The notes: a model not told the origin generated them from the letters alone. Shown: positions 17,589-26,913, numbered from the stretch's first letter. The stretch is 64,000 nt of DNA from Ferdinandcohnia humi_A (GCA_047608075.1 JBLKRX010000008.1:114939-178938); one strand, 5' to 3'. Numbers and translations: made by a program.

Positions 17589-19079
17589 ATGCAAGCTTTT
17601 GCAGATTGGCTGAATGGAATACTTTGGAGCCCAGTAATGATTTATGGTACTCTAGCAGTTGGACTGTTATTCTCAATTTTAACCCGTTTTTTACAAGTAA
17701 GGCATATCAAGGACATGACTACCCTCATGTTCAAGGGGAAGAGCTCAGAAGCAGGAGTTTCTTCGTTTCAGGCATTATCAATTGCTCTTTCTGGTCGTGT
17801 AGGTACAGGTAATATTGCAGGTACAGCAACTGCTATCGCTTTTGGTGGACCAGGTGCCGTTTTTTGGATGTGGACAATCGCATTCATTGGAGCTGCTACC
17901 TCGTTTATTGAGTCAACATTGGCTCAAATTTATAAGGAAAAGCAAGATGGGCAGTATCGTGGTGGTCCAGCATATTACATAGAAAAAGGGATTGGCTGGA
18001 AGTGGTACGGTATTGTATTCGCTATTGCAGCACTTTTAGCGATGGCTTTCCTTATGCCTGGGATTCAATCTAACTCGATAGCAGCGGGCTTGGATAATGC
18101 ATTTGGAGTTAATAAATGGGTTACTGCAGTCATTCTAATAGTTCTTATTGGAGCTATCATTTTTGGTGGGGTTAAACGTATTGCGACTGTGGCGCAGTAT
18201 GTAGTACCTTTTATGGCTCTGGGTTATATTTTAATGGCAATTATTATTATGATTATGAATATCTCAGAGTTACCAAAAGTTTTCTCTTTAATTTTCAAGA
18301 GTGCATTTGGATTGGAACAAGCATTTGGTGGAATTGTTGGTATGGCAATTGCTTGGGGAGTAAAGCGTGGTATCTATTCAAATGAGGCTGGCCAAGGAAC
18401 CGGACCACATGCTGCTGCCGCTGCAGAGGTTTCGCATCCCGCCAAACAAGGTTTAGTTCAAGCTTCTTCCATTTATATTGATACATTATTAGTTTGTTCA
18501 GCAACTGCTTTTATGATCCTATTTACAGGAATGTATAATACTCAAGCTGAAGACGGAAGTTTTATTGTAAATAATCTTGGTGAAACTGTAGAGGCAGGTC
18601 CTGCATATACACAAGCTGCTGTTGAGACTGCACTTCCTGGTTTCGGAGCTGGTTTTACAGCAATTGCATTATTCTTCTTTGCATTTACAACGATTATGGC
18701 ATATTACTATATGGCAGAAACAAATATTGCTTATTTAATGAGAGGTCGGAACAGCAAAATTGCCATGCTCATCCTAAAGATTGTTTTATTGGGGTCCATG
18801 ACGTATGGAACTGTTAATGAAGCAAAATTAGCTTGGGCTTTCGGAGACATTGGTTTAGGCTTGATGGTATGGTTGAATGTAATTGCAATTCTTATTCTAG
18901 CGAAACCAGCGTTGATAGCGCTTAAGGATTATGAGCAACAACGTAAACAAGGAATAGACCCAGTTTTCAATCCAGTGAAGCTCGGTATTAAAAATGCTGA
19001 CTACTGGGTAAAAGATTACAAGCATGAGGATAATCCTTCAGGCTCTTTAGCAAATAATGATAAATCCTTCCCAGGATAA
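17589..19079 (+). CDS. Sodium:alanine/glycine symporter (AGCS family)
   Basis: 496 residues and about eleven membrane helices. It carries the AGCS signatures ALSGRVGTGNIAGTATAIAF (near residue 66) and SNEAGQGTGPHAAAAA (near 265), which form the amino-acid and sodium sites. The family (AlsT/GlnT/YrbD) imports alanine, glycine or glutamine with sodium. The ribosome site is AAAGGAGGAATAGT before ATG. The ArgR box in front suggests arginine-responsive control, which would be unusual for an alanine carrier. The gene stands alone, with its own terminator. Confidence 0.9.
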   Translation: MQAFADWLNGILWSPVMIYGTLAVGLLFSILTRFLQVRHIKDMTTLMFKGKSSEAGVSSFQALSIALSGRVGTGNIAGTATAIAFGGPGAVFWMWTIAFIGAATSFIESTLAQIYKEKQDGQYRGGPAYYIEKGIGWKWYGIVFAIAALLAMAFLMPGIQSNSIAAGLDNAFGVNKWVTAVILIVLIGAIIFGGVKRIATVAQYVVPFMALGYILMAIIIMIMNISELPKVFSLIFKSAFGLEQAFGGIVGMAIAWGVKRGIYSNEAGQGTGPHAAAAAEVSHPAKQGLVQASSIYIDTLLVCSATAFMILFTGMYNTQAEDGSFIVNNLGETVEAGPAYTQAAVETALPGFGAGFTAIALFFFAFTTIMAYYYMAETNIAYLMRGRNSKIAMLILKIVLLGSMTYGTVNEAKLAWAFGDIGLGLMVWLNVIAILILAKPALIALKDYEQQRKQGIDPVFNPVKLGIKNADYWVKDYKHEDNPSGSLANNDKSFPG

Positions 19080-19083
19080 AATG

Positions 19084-19123
19084 AAAAAAGACCAAGAATC
19101 GAGTAGGATTCTTGGTCTTTTTT
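19084..19123 (+). terminator. Terminator of the AGCS gene
   Basis: A long perfect stem AAAGACCAAGAATC/GATTCTTGGTCTTT followed by a T-run. Confidence 0.88.
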
Positions 19124-19439
19124 GTGTGCAGAGCATATGGGTCGTATGCGAAGAATTTAGCTAAATCTCAATCTAGTCGTCAAAGGAGGGGGTTCCCTTA
19201 GCGGGGCTGAGAGACAATAAGTCTTAATAGTGGCCAGGAAATGTCCATAATCAATGCGTCTTATGTGACAACAAGGCCTGAGGATATTGTAAGACAAAAA
19301 AGCTTCATATAAAGAAGAAACCAAAAGCTGTACTTCCTAAAAATTTGAGATATCATTTAAATATAGGCAAATGTAAGTTAAAATGGTAGGTATATAAAAA
19401 AGTAAAAGTGACAACTAAATTTGCTATAAGGATGGTAGT
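19124..19439 (+). ncRNA. Gap with a candidate structured leader RNA upstream of the TraB-like gene
   Basis: The part from about 19179 to 19270 looks structured. GGGGG-TTCCC, GGGGCTGAGAG and the small stem AGAC/GTCT resemble the 5' half of a thiamine pyrophosphate riboswitch (the CUGAGA element plus P3), and GTCA/TGAC could close a basal helix. The 3' half lacks the conserved ACCTGA and GCGTAGGGA elements, keeping only TAAT and GCGT. It may be a decayed riboswitch or another RNA class. The remaining bases to 19439 are AT-rich with nothing else recognised. Confidence 0.3.
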
Positions 19440-20609
19440 TTGATGTCTGAAGAAAATATTACGAGGATACATTTAGACGGTAAAGAATATATACTCATTG
19501 GAACTGCTCACGTTTCTAAGCACAGCGCAGAGCAGGTAAAGGATGTTATCGAGGCGGAACGACCTGATTCTGTCTGTGTAGAGCTTGATGAACAGAGATA
19601 TAAATCGATAATGGATGGTAACAAGTGGAAGGAAATGGACATTTTTAAAGTTATAAAAGAGAAAAAGGCTACATTGCTTTTAATGAATTTAGCGATTTCC
19701 TCCTTTCAAAAACGAATGGCAAGTCAATTGGGTATAAATGCTGGGCAAGAGATGATTCAAGGAATTGAATCAGCAAAAGAAGTTGGGGCAAAGCTAGTGT
19801 TGGCTGACCGTAATATTCAAACAACATTTTCTCGTATCTGGCAATCAGTAGGGTTTACAGGTAAAATTAAGCTCCTTATGTCAATTATCTATAGTATCTT
19901 TAGCAATGAAAGCATTACAGAAGAAGAGCTTGAAAAAATGAAGACACAAGATATGCTTAATTCAATGCTCAATGAATTTTCTACTAGCTTTCCAAAGTTA
20001 AAGACACCATTAATTGACGAGAGAGATCAATACTTAGCTCAAAAAATTAAAGAAGCACCTGGTGAAAAGATTGTTGCTGTTTTAGGGGCTGCCCATGTAC
20101 CGGGGATAAAGGAAGAAATTAAAAAAGATCATGATCTAAAGAAATTATCACAGGTTCCACCTAAATCAAAGGCTCCAAAGATTGTAGGATGGGCCATTCC
20201 AGCTCTAATCGTTGCAATTATCGTATTTACGTTTATTTCAAATCCGGAAGCTGGGATACAACAGACGTTAAGTCTCATTCTTTGGACAGGTTCATTTTCA
20301 GCTCTTGGAGCTGCAATAGCGCTTGGACACCCGTTAACCATTGTAGCAGCGTTTATAGCAGCACCGATTGGTGTAATGCACCCACTAATCGCGGCAGGCT
20401 GGATTGCAGGATTTGTACAAGCATTTATTAAGCGTCCGAGTGTTCGAGACTTTGAGAATCTTTCAAAAGATGTATATAGTATAAAGGGATTTTGGAGTAA
20501 TAAAGTAACCCGTATTTTGCTAATCATTGTATTATCAAACTTAGGTACGTCACTAGGTTTGTTTATTGGCGGTGCTGACGTAGTTCGATTGTTCTTCGAG
20601 AATCTATAA
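19440..20609 (+). CDS. TraB family membrane protein
   Basis: 389 residues. The N-terminal TraB domain (residues 1-235) contains IGTAHVSKHSAEQV, a CVELDEQRY segment and the second GxxH-type motif LGAAHVPGI, shared with the TraB/PrgY/GumN/Tiki superfamily of putative metal-dependent proteases. Residues about 250-385 form four membrane helices. In enterococci the family limits pheromone activity; its role in Bacillaceae is unknown. The candidate leader RNA upstream may regulate it. Confidence 0.85.
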   Translation: MMSEENITRIHLDGKEYILIGTAHVSKHSAEQVKDVIEAERPDSVCVELDEQRYKSIMDGNKWKEMDIFKVIKEKKATLLLMNLAISSFQKRMASQLGINAGQEMIQGIESAKEVGAKLVLADRNIQTTFSRIWQSVGFTGKIKLLMSIIYSIFSNESITEEELEKMKTQDMLNSMLNEFSTSFPKLKTPLIDERDQYLAQKIKEAPGEKIVAVLGAAHVPGIKEEIKKDHDLKKLSQVPPKSKAPKIVGWAIPALIVAIIVFTFISNPEAGIQQTLSLILWTGSFSALGAAIALGHPLTIVAAFIAAPIGVMHPLIAAGWIAGFVQAFIKRPSVRDFENLSKDVYSIKGFWSNKVTRILLIIVLSNLGTSLGLFIGGADVVRLFFENL

Positions 20610-20620
20610 AAACATATAAA

Positions 20621-20657
20621 AATAAGAGCCTATCCAATCGGACAGGCTCTTTCTTAT
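20621..20657. terminator. Bidirectional terminator
   Basis: Stem AAGAGCCTAT/ACAGGCTCTT between convergent genes, with A and T runs on both sides. Confidence 0.75.
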
Positions 20658-22151
20658 TTATTTTACACCCTTCATAAAGCTTTGAATCTTTGGAGATACG
20701 AAGAAGAGAATAATACTTAGGACAATTGAAGCTCCTCCGATAGCTCCGAAGTATACCATTTCTGTTTCAGGTGTATAGAATTTAACAAGCTGCGCATTTA
20801 ATGCTTGAGCAGCAGCGTTTGATAGCATCCACAAACTCATCATTTGAGCTGTGAAAGCTGCTGGTGCTAGTTTAGTAGTTGCCGAAAGTCCTACAGGAGA
20901 GATTAGTAATTCACCTAATACGACAATAAAGTAACTTAATACTAACCATAATGGACTAACTAATGAATTTGTACCACCAAAATATGCTGGAAGTAGAATT
21001 ACTAAGAATGAAAGACCAGCAAATAATAATGCTAACGAGAACTTCTTAGGAACAGAAGGCTGACGATTTCCTAGTTTTACCCAAATCCAAGCAAATACAG
21101 GAGCTAAGAAGATAATAAATAATGGGTTCAATGATTGAAACCAAGCAGGTGAAATTTCAAAGCCTGCAAATGTAAGCTGAGTACGTTTATCTGCGTAATT
21201 TGCAAGGATAGTTGACCCTTGCTCTTGGATTGACCAGAACATTACCGCTGCCAGGAATAGCGGAATATATGCTAGAATTCTAGAACGTTCTACTTCTGTT
21301 GTTTTTGGACTACGATACATTGTAATGAAGTAGATTGTTGGAATTAAGAAACCTAAAATACCTATTAGTGCAATAAATGAATCAAAAGTAAGAATTCCAG
21401 CTGGAATTGAAATTGCTACTAGAATAGCTAGAATAACTGCACCTAAGCCAATTTGTGTATAAACTTTCTTCTTTTCATTAGGTGAAAGCGGGTTTGGTAC
21501 AACCGTACCAGCAAGACCAAGATTTTTCTTTTTTGTAAAAACAAACATTAATAATCCAAAGAACATACCAACAGCTGCAATTGCAAAGCCCCAGTGGAAA
21601 TTATGTTTCATTCCAACTTCCCCAACGATTAATGGAGCAAGGAATCCACCAAGGTTAATTCCCATATAGAAAATACTGAAACCAGCATCACGTCTTGAGT
21701 CGTTTTCGCTATAAATTTCACCAACAACACTTGATACGTTCGGTTTCAGTAAGCCTGTACCAAGTACAATTAGAACCATAGATACGAAAAATAGGCTAAC
21801 ACTGCCTGGGATCGCAAGCGCGATATGACCTAACATAATTAAAATACCACCGTAGAACACTGCTTTTGAGGTACCAAAAATACGATCAGCTAGCCAACCG
21901 CCAATGATACCGGACATATATACAAGTGATCCATAGATTGACATAATAGCAAGGGCAGTATGTTCATCAAGGCCAAGTCCACCTTTAGAAACCTCGTAAT
22001 ACATATAGAATACAAGAATGGCTCTCATACCATAATAAGAGAATCTCTCCCAAAACTCAGTAAAGAAAAGAGTGAATAGACCTTTAGGATGTCCAAAGAA
22101 TCCTTTCTGTGGGACACTGTCCACAATTTTCTGTCTATTAAAGTCTGACAT
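20658..22151 (-). CDS. dtpT: Proton-dependent di/tripeptide symporter (POT/PTR2 family)
   Basis: 497 residues and about fourteen helices. The POT signatures are present: FFTEFWERFSYYGMRAIL with the ExxERFxYY motif near residue 32, and FYMGINLGGFLAPLI in helix 5. It imports di- and tripeptides with protons. A SigA-type promoter (TTGACA at 22209-22204, 18-nt spacer, TATTAT) lies upstream. It is monocistronic. Confidence 0.92.
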   Translation of the reverse strand: MSDFNRQKIVDSVPQKGFFGHPKGLFTLFFTEFWERFSYYGMRAILVFYMYYEVSKGGLGLDEHTALAIMSIYGSLVYMSGIIGGWLADRIFGTSKAVFYGGILIMLGHIALAIPGSVSLFFVSMVLIVLGTGLLKPNVSSVVGEIYSENDSRRDAGFSIFYMGINLGGFLAPLIVGEVGMKHNFHWGFAIAAVGMFFGLLMFVFTKKKNLGLAGTVVPNPLSPNEKKKVYTQIGLGAVILAILVAISIPAGILTFDSFIALIGILGFLIPTIYFITMYRSPKTTEVERSRILAYIPLFLAAVMFWSIQEQGSTILANYADKRTQLTFAGFEISPAWFQSLNPLFIIFLAPVFAWIWVKLGNRQPSVPKKFSLALLFAGLSFLVILLPAYFGGTNSLVSPLWLVLSYFIVVLGELLISPVGLSATTKLAPAAFTAQMMSLWMLSNAAAQALNAQLVKFYTPETEMVYFGAIGGASIVLSIILFFVSPKIQSFMKGVK

Positions 22152-22290
22152 AATACAACCTCCTCTTAAATATATTGATATAATAATTGAAATAGTCGCA
22201 TTATGTCAAATGGGCTAATTTTCTTTATTTTTGAAGATTTATATTATGATATTATGGTTGAAAGGGTTTTCTAGCATAATAATTTCCATA

Positions 22291-22322
22291 AACAAACAGA
22301 TTGTCATGACAATCTGTTTGTT
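22291..22322. other. Perfect 32-bp palindrome
   Basis: AACAAACAGATTGTCA followed at once by its reverse complement, with no loop and no adjacent T-run. It lies after the DoxX-like gene and about 80 bp before the dtpT promoter, on the minus strand. It may be a weak terminator or an operator. Confidence 0.6.
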
Positions 22323-22354
22323 GGGAACCATATTTGGTTATTATTACCTGTAAT

Positions 22355-22726
22355 TTACCTGTAATTATGGTTGGATTTATATAAAATAACTAATAATACC
22401 AACATGGCTATATCGAGCCTTGCAGAAAAAGCAAAATCTAAGAAACCATTATGAAGAACAGGGACCTTTGTAAACAATATCGCACCAGTCATAATGATTA
22501 GGAGAGGGATAGTTGCTATTTTCACTTCTTTATTTGCGAGTAACAAGGCTCCGCAAACAATTTCGAGTATAGCAACCAAGTACATAACATACAGTGGCGT
22601 AGGAACAGGTAGTTTCATGAATACACTGTGGAGCTCCGGACTTACGAGTAGCATCAGACCTGATATGATAAATACATATCCAACTACATATCTGATTAGA
22701 TTCATAGGTGAAAAAGACATATTCAT
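22355..22726 (-). CDS. DoxX/MauE-like four-helix membrane protein
   Basis: 123 residues and four membrane helices (LIRYVVGYVFIISGLMLL and others), resembling the small DoxX/MauE-type quinol or thiol-redox membrane proteins. I place the start at the ATG at 22726, after AAAGGGGGT. A longer frame to 22873 would read through the Fur-box promoter region and has no ribosome site. It is divergent from the ArsR-like regulator across a double Fur-like box, which suggests iron or metal control. Function unknown. Confidence 0.65.
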   Translation of the reverse strand: MNMSFSPMNLIRYVVGYVFIISGLMLLVSPELHSVFMKLPVPTPLYVMYLVAILEIVCGALLLANKEVKIATIPLLIIMTGAILFTKVPVLHNGFLDFAFSARLDIAMLVLLVILYKSNHNYR

Positions 22727-22798
22727 AGTGATACCCCCTTTTACTAACACTTTATGCATAGAAGGACAAACTAGCACAAAAACGTATGGGAAAAATTG

Positions 22799-22892
22799 TT
22801 GACAATGGTATTTATTGTGTATTATCATCGTTATCGATAATGATAATATATTTTTTTGCTGTATTATTATCATTATTGAAAATGATAATAAT
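22799..22892. promoter_or_regulatory. Tandem Fur-like boxes over a divergent promoter region
   Basis: A TTGACA -35 lies at 22799-22804. Box 1 (22821-22847) contains GATAATGATAAT inside a near-palindrome ATTATCA...TGATAAT. Box 2 (22863-22892) is a perfect dyad, ATTATTATCATT, 6 nt, AATGATAATAAT. Both match the GATAAT-repeat description of Fur sites. They separate the DoxX-like gene and the HTH regulator. Confidence 0.65.
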
Positions 22893-22931
22893 GACTACAA
22901 TATAGATAAAGAAACTGAAAGGATTATAGAG

Positions 22932-23462
22932 ATGAAGGAATCAAAAGCTAATCTTATTCTACACCCAGTAAGAATGAGAATTGCACAGACACTTCTAAAT
23001 GGTAGAAGACTAACTGTACAACAGATTGGAGAAAAGTTAGGTGACATCCCGCAAGCAACTTTGTATCGTCATTTAAAGAAGTTAGTTGATGGAAAGGTTC
23101 TAGTAATAGTTGATAAAAATCAGGTCAGAGGGACGATTGAAAAGGTTTATGCACTTCCTGAAAATGCAGGTGTTATATCAAAGGAAGACATGGAAAAGTG
23201 GGATAAAGATGATCACATGGAATCATTTATGAAATTCATAACTACTGTTCTAGGAGACTTCGAAAGATATCTTTCACAAGGAGATTTTGACGTAGTAAAG
23301 GACCAGGTAAGTTACAGACAAATGTCAGTATATGCAACAGATGAGGAGTTCCTTGAGTTTGCTGATACTTACAGAAAAGCGATATTTAAGCTAGCAGAAA
23401 ATGAACAAAGTGAGAATAGACGTAAACGCATTATTACAACAATTGTTACTCCGGATAAATAA
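22932..23462 (+). CDS. ArsR-like winged-helix transcriptional regulator
   Basis: 176 residues. Residues 1-75 form a helix-turn-helix of the HTH_20/ArsR type (LHPVRMRIAQTLLNGRRLTVQQIGEKL, PQATLYRHLKKLVDGKVL). The C-terminal part is helical, possibly a ligand-binding or dimer domain. No metal-binding cysteine pair is visible in the recognition region, so it is probably not a classic metal sensor. The start is the ATG at 22932. The next gene, 36 nt downstream, is likely co-transcribed. The tandem Fur-like boxes upstream suggest iron-responsive expression. Confidence 0.75.
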   Translation: MKESKANLILHPVRMRIAQTLLNGRRLTVQQIGEKLGDIPQATLYRHLKKLVDGKVLVIVDKNQVRGTIEKVYALPENAGVISKEDMEKWDKDDHMESFMKFITTVLGDFERYLSQGDFDVVKDQVSYRQMSVYATDEEFLEFADTYRKAIFKLAENEQSENRRKRIITTIVTPDK

Positions 23463-23498
23463 AAATAAGTACGGGAATTGTAGAGGGGAGGTATAAAA

Positions 23499-24095
23499 TT
23501 GCGAAAAACATTTGAATTATGGACACTAAAGGAGCTTGAGGACGGAATTGTTGGCTCCAAACGAAACTCATCCTTTCTATTTTTTATTGCAGCAGTATAT
23601 TGGTTGATATTGGGAATCATCAGTATACCTTTAACAGAAATGCAAACCTCCATCTTTTATTTGATAGGAATGAGTAGTTTATTTCCGACTGTAATCCTTA
23701 TTACTATTGTATTAAAGAAGCAGCTTGAAAAAACAGCCTCCCCGATTATCACATTAGGATGCCTTGTATGTGTAACACAGCTTTTATTACTTCCTTTGTG
23801 GGTTGTCGTCTACATCAATCATAACGAATGGATACCTCTATTAGTAGGAGTGCTAGCAGCTTTTCACATGTTACCTTATGCAAAAAGGTTTAAAAGACTG
23901 TCTTATTTACATTTAGCGATTGCATGTGTTCTTTTGTCAGTTTACTTTGGAACTCAATTTGTTCAGTATTCGTATCTTTTGGTACCAATGAGCGTAGCAA
24001 TTATTCATAGTATCACAGCTCTATTATTATTTTATGAGCCAAGGACTTCGCGTTTAAAACTAGGCTATGATGAATACCTAACTAAGCCGAATTAA
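23499..24095 (+). CDS. DUF7010-like integral membrane protein
   Basis: 198 residues. The cytoplasmic N-terminus is followed by six membrane helices arranged in pairs, with a conserved-looking HMLPYAKRFKRL turn. It starts at TTG, 7 nt after GGGGAGG. It resembles uncharacterised DUF7010-type membrane proteins. It lies close behind the ArsR-like regulator, which probably controls it. No function can be assigned. Confidence 0.65.
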   Translation: MRKTFELWTLKELEDGIVGSKRNSSFLFFIAAVYWLILGIISIPLTEMQTSIFYLIGMSSLFPTVILITIVLKKQLEKTASPIITLGCLVCVTQLLLLPLWVVVYINHNEWIPLLVGVLAAFHMLPYAKRFKRLSYLHLAIACVLLSVYFGTQFVQYSYLLVPMSVAIIHSITALLLFYEPRTSRLKLGYDEYLTKPN

Positions 24096-24100
24096 AAAGG

Positions 24101-24137
24101 AAAGGGCAAGAACTTATCAAAAGCTCTTGCCCCTTTT
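24101..24137. terminator. Bidirectional terminator
   Basis: Stem GGGCAAGA/TCTTGCCC with flanking A- and T-rich arms between convergent genes. Confidence 0.8.
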
Positions 24138-25362
24138 AGGCGATTTTAGCAGATAATTTGTTTTTCCCTAATTGCTTTGAATCTAAAAGCAAATGATCTG
24201 CAGAAATATATGCCTTTTCCATTGTAATCGTATCATTCGTCTTAAAGTAATAAAGACCAAAGGAGGCTGTGTATGGAATTTTGATTTGTTTCGATTCAAA
24301 TTCAACCTCAAAGAGGTTATTTGCAAATCCTTCTTTTACTTTCTCAATAGTGGCAATACATTGTTCGTACGACTTATTTCGCAGGAAAATGGTGAATTCC
24401 TCTCCACCACTTCTAAATAAGTAATCATTAGTATCTACTACTTGTTTGAGAGAATCTGCAAAGTGTTTAATGGCAAGATCCCCAACCACATGGTTATAGG
24501 TGTCATTAATCTTTTTGAAATTATCAATATCCGCCACAACAATTCCAATGTATTCATCAGACTCGTTTAATTCTTTCATCCGCTTATTCATTAAGGCACG
24601 ATTTGATACTCCGGTTAGAAAATCTGTGTATGCCATTTGTTCAAACTTATCGCGTTCGTTTTTATCCTGAATACTTTGAGCTTTCGAGTAGAAGGACGTA
24701 CTCACGATATAGTTAAGGATGAACACCATAATTACAACTTCCCAGTTCCCCTCTAAAAGAAAGACAAAAAGTAATCCATTTGTAATTGCACTTTTCCATA
24801 TGTCGAGAAAGCTTATCGTTTCAAACACAAATTTACTGGCTTCTCTTATAGTCTTAATATCTTTTAAGATAAGTAATACTAATGATAAGAAAATGCCGGT
24901 GAGTGTTTGAGATAAAGTAACTAATACAAAAATAAGGATATAGAATCCAAACGGGATGCTTTGAGCAAATGGATATAAATTTTGAAATAAATAATAGGCA
25001 ATAGAGTTACTTAAGACAAAGGACCCAATATTGTAAAAAGTGTGGGATAATTCATCTGGATCTGCTGTTTTTGTCCATTTTTTATAAAAGAAGACTGAGA
25101 ATCTATAAACTGTTTCAAAAAGTAAAAGACCAATAGGTCCGGTGAATAGGGCAAATGAAATACTATAACTTATACCGTAATCAATACTTGTGTTATTTTT
25201 TCTAGTAACGACTCGCAAATGGTAGTATAAAATGGAAAATACCCAATAAACGAGTAAGGTCCTGATGAAGGTAGTATTTTCTATTAAAATACCTTTTGAG
25301 AAAAAAGCCACAAGTATGGCAACTAAAAATAAAGATATATCAAAAAGCTTCGCTTGTAGCAT
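24136..25362 (-). CDS. Membrane-bound diguanylate cyclase (GGDEF)
   Basis: 408 residues. Six or seven membrane helices in residues 1-225 form a sensor part. The GGDEF domain follows (YTDFLTGVSNRALM, IVVADIDNFKKINDTYNH, and the active-site loop FRSGGEEFTIFL). The GGEEF signature is intact, so it should make cyclic di-GMP. The RxxD inhibitory site usually found a few residues before GGEEF is replaced by TNDY, so product inhibition may be absent. It is monocistronic. Confidence 0.88.
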   Translation of the reverse strand: MLQAKLFDISLFLVAILVAFFSKGILIENTTFIRTLLVYWVFSILYYHLRVVTRKNNTSIDYGISYSISFALFTGPIGLLLFETVYRFSVFFYKKWTKTADPDELSHTFYNIGSFVLSNSIAYYLFQNLYPFAQSIPFGFYILIFVLVTLSQTLTGIFLSLVLLILKDIKTIREASKFVFETISFLDIWKSAITNGLLFVFLLEGNWEVVIMVFILNYIVSTSFYSKAQSIQDKNERDKFEQMAYTDFLTGVSNRALMNKRMKELNESDEYIGIVVADIDNFKKINDTYNHVVGDLAIKHFADSLKQVVDTNDYLFRSGGEEFTIFLRNKSYEQCIATIEKVKEGFANNLFEVEFESKQIKIPYTASFGLYYFKTNDTITMEKAYISADHLLLDSKQLGKNKLSAKIA

Positions 25363-25531
25363 TTACGTTTACTCCACCTTCCAGGCACTTATACTTACAT
25401 ATTTTACACTATCTCCCAATCTTCTTACATACTTTTTTGTAAAAATTTCCCCCAATTCGGAAAATTCGAACCATCTCCATTTTTCCGAATAGAATAGGCT
25501 AGAGACCCTTTCAAATTTGGAGGTGGAAATT

Positions 25532-26908
25532 TTGTCGTTTATAAACATCCCGATTCTGAGTGGCTATATCGCATATACCTCGACTCGTGGAGGACAATAC
25601 GATATTTGGTTATATCATCTACAGAATGGAAGTAAGCAACAGCTCACAAATGGTCTGGGTGATGCTTTTTCTCAGCCGGTTTGGTCAGGGGATAATAGTA
25701 AACTAGCATTTGTAGGAAGGAATCAGATTGTCTATATTATTTATCTATCAACTGGCAGGATCGCAGCAATTGACCAAATTGACCCTGGTAGAAATCTAAC
25801 ACTAGACTGGTCACCGGATCATACGCATATCTCCTATGCTACTAGAAATCAGATCATGATTTATAATGTAGTCACTCATCGGTCATATGGTATAACTGAA
25901 CCGGATGCAGCTAATGTGCAATGGTTTCCAAGTGGGAGAGAATTGTTATTCCAAGGAATAGATGGTGCTGGGATTCATCAATTGTATCGGATTTCAGTAA
26001 ACGGAACTGGTAAGACGCAAATAACGAATAACACAGAGGGTGCCTTGAATAATGTTAGACTTTCACCGGATGGTACATTTGTTCTTTATACCACACCAGG
26101 AGTTAGTATCTCTCTGATTCGAACGATTGATTTAACAACTGGAAATATGTATGAAATAGAAGGAGGAGGACAAGGAAAAAATTATTATCCTACTTGGTCC
26201 CCGAACTCTCAATCGATCGGCTTTAGTGCGACTGCCTTTTCAGAAGAAACTGGATATTTTAATGAAATTAGAACAGTAGGGAAGCGTGGGGAAAATGAAC
26301 GGGTTATTGCAACCTCAACCTGTTTTGCAACACCACTTACCTGGTCACCTGATGGTAGAAAAATTGCCTATCTATCTGGTTGCAAAGAACAAGAATTTGC
26401 TAAGGAAATGTGGGTCGTTTTGATAGACGGGTCATCAGCAATCTTCATTACGAGAGAAAATCTAATTGCTGCGCTTGAATGGTCTGCACCTTTTCGTCCT
26501 AATGGGACGAGAAAAAGATACAGAAATCAGGCATACAGAGTCAGTTTTTATTATCCATTCATATGGACCCAGGTAGACCCGGAGCGTTATGAGGGTTCGG
26601 ATGGATTTTTCCAAATCTCAGCAATTAGTGGAGGGGACAATATAGAAGAGATTTGTAGGGGAGAGGCATTTCATCAATTAATGCCGTACGGGTCAGCCCC
26701 TAGAATCCAAAGAACAAGAATACAGAACCAAGAAGCCTGCTTTATCTTTCCTTCAGCCGACCAGCCACAGGAAATGAGAAGGCAGTCAGCTCTCATTGTA
26801 AGATACCCATCCCCTGTTCAAATAAACGGAGCTACCTATAACTATTTTATTTTGTGGGCTGACGAGAATCATATTCGAGAGATTGCGAGTACGTTGGTGT
26901 TTATATGA
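25532..26908 (+). CDS. TolB-like beta-propeller protein with a C-terminal extra domain
   Basis: About 458 residues. Residues 1-320 contain at least six WD40-like TolB/PD40 repeats, recognisable by blades such as WSGDNSKLAFVG, WSPDHTHISYAT, LSPDGTFVLYTT, WSPNSQSIGFSA and WSPDGRKIAYLS. Residues about 330-458 form a different domain (YRVSFYYPFIW...), resembling stand-alone fold segments seen after lipoprotein stalks. No signal peptide is visible. The start is TTG at 25532, after GGAGGTGG. Function unknown; perhaps peptide or ligand binding. Confidence 0.65.
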   Translation: MSFINIPILSGYIAYTSTRGGQYDIWLYHLQNGSKQQLTNGLGDAFSQPVWSGDNSKLAFVGRNQIVYIIYLSTGRIAAIDQIDPGRNLTLDWSPDHTHISYATRNQIMIYNVVTHRSYGITEPDAANVQWFPSGRELLFQGIDGAGIHQLYRISVNGTGKTQITNNTEGALNNVRLSPDGTFVLYTTPGVSISLIRTIDLTTGNMYEIEGGGQGKNYYPTWSPNSQSIGFSATAFSEETGYFNEIRTVGKRGENERVIATSTCFATPLTWSPDGRKIAYLSGCKEQEFAKEMWVVLIDGSSAIFITRENLIAALEWSAPFRPNGTRKRYRNQAYRVSFYYPFIWTQVDPERYEGSDGFFQISAISGGDNIEEICRGEAFHQLMPYGSAPRIQRTRIQNQEACFIFPSADQPQEMRRQSALIVRYPSPVQINGATYNYFILWADENHIREIASTLVFI

Positions 26909-26913
26909 AAAAA

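Noticed and set aside
22727..22873. Longer start for the DoxX-like protein
   Set aside because: The extension crosses the Fur-like boxes and promoter, is low complexity, and has no ribosome site.
22815..22931. Longer start for the ArsR-like regulator
   Set aside because: It would translate the operator sequence itself. ATG 22932 fits the family start.
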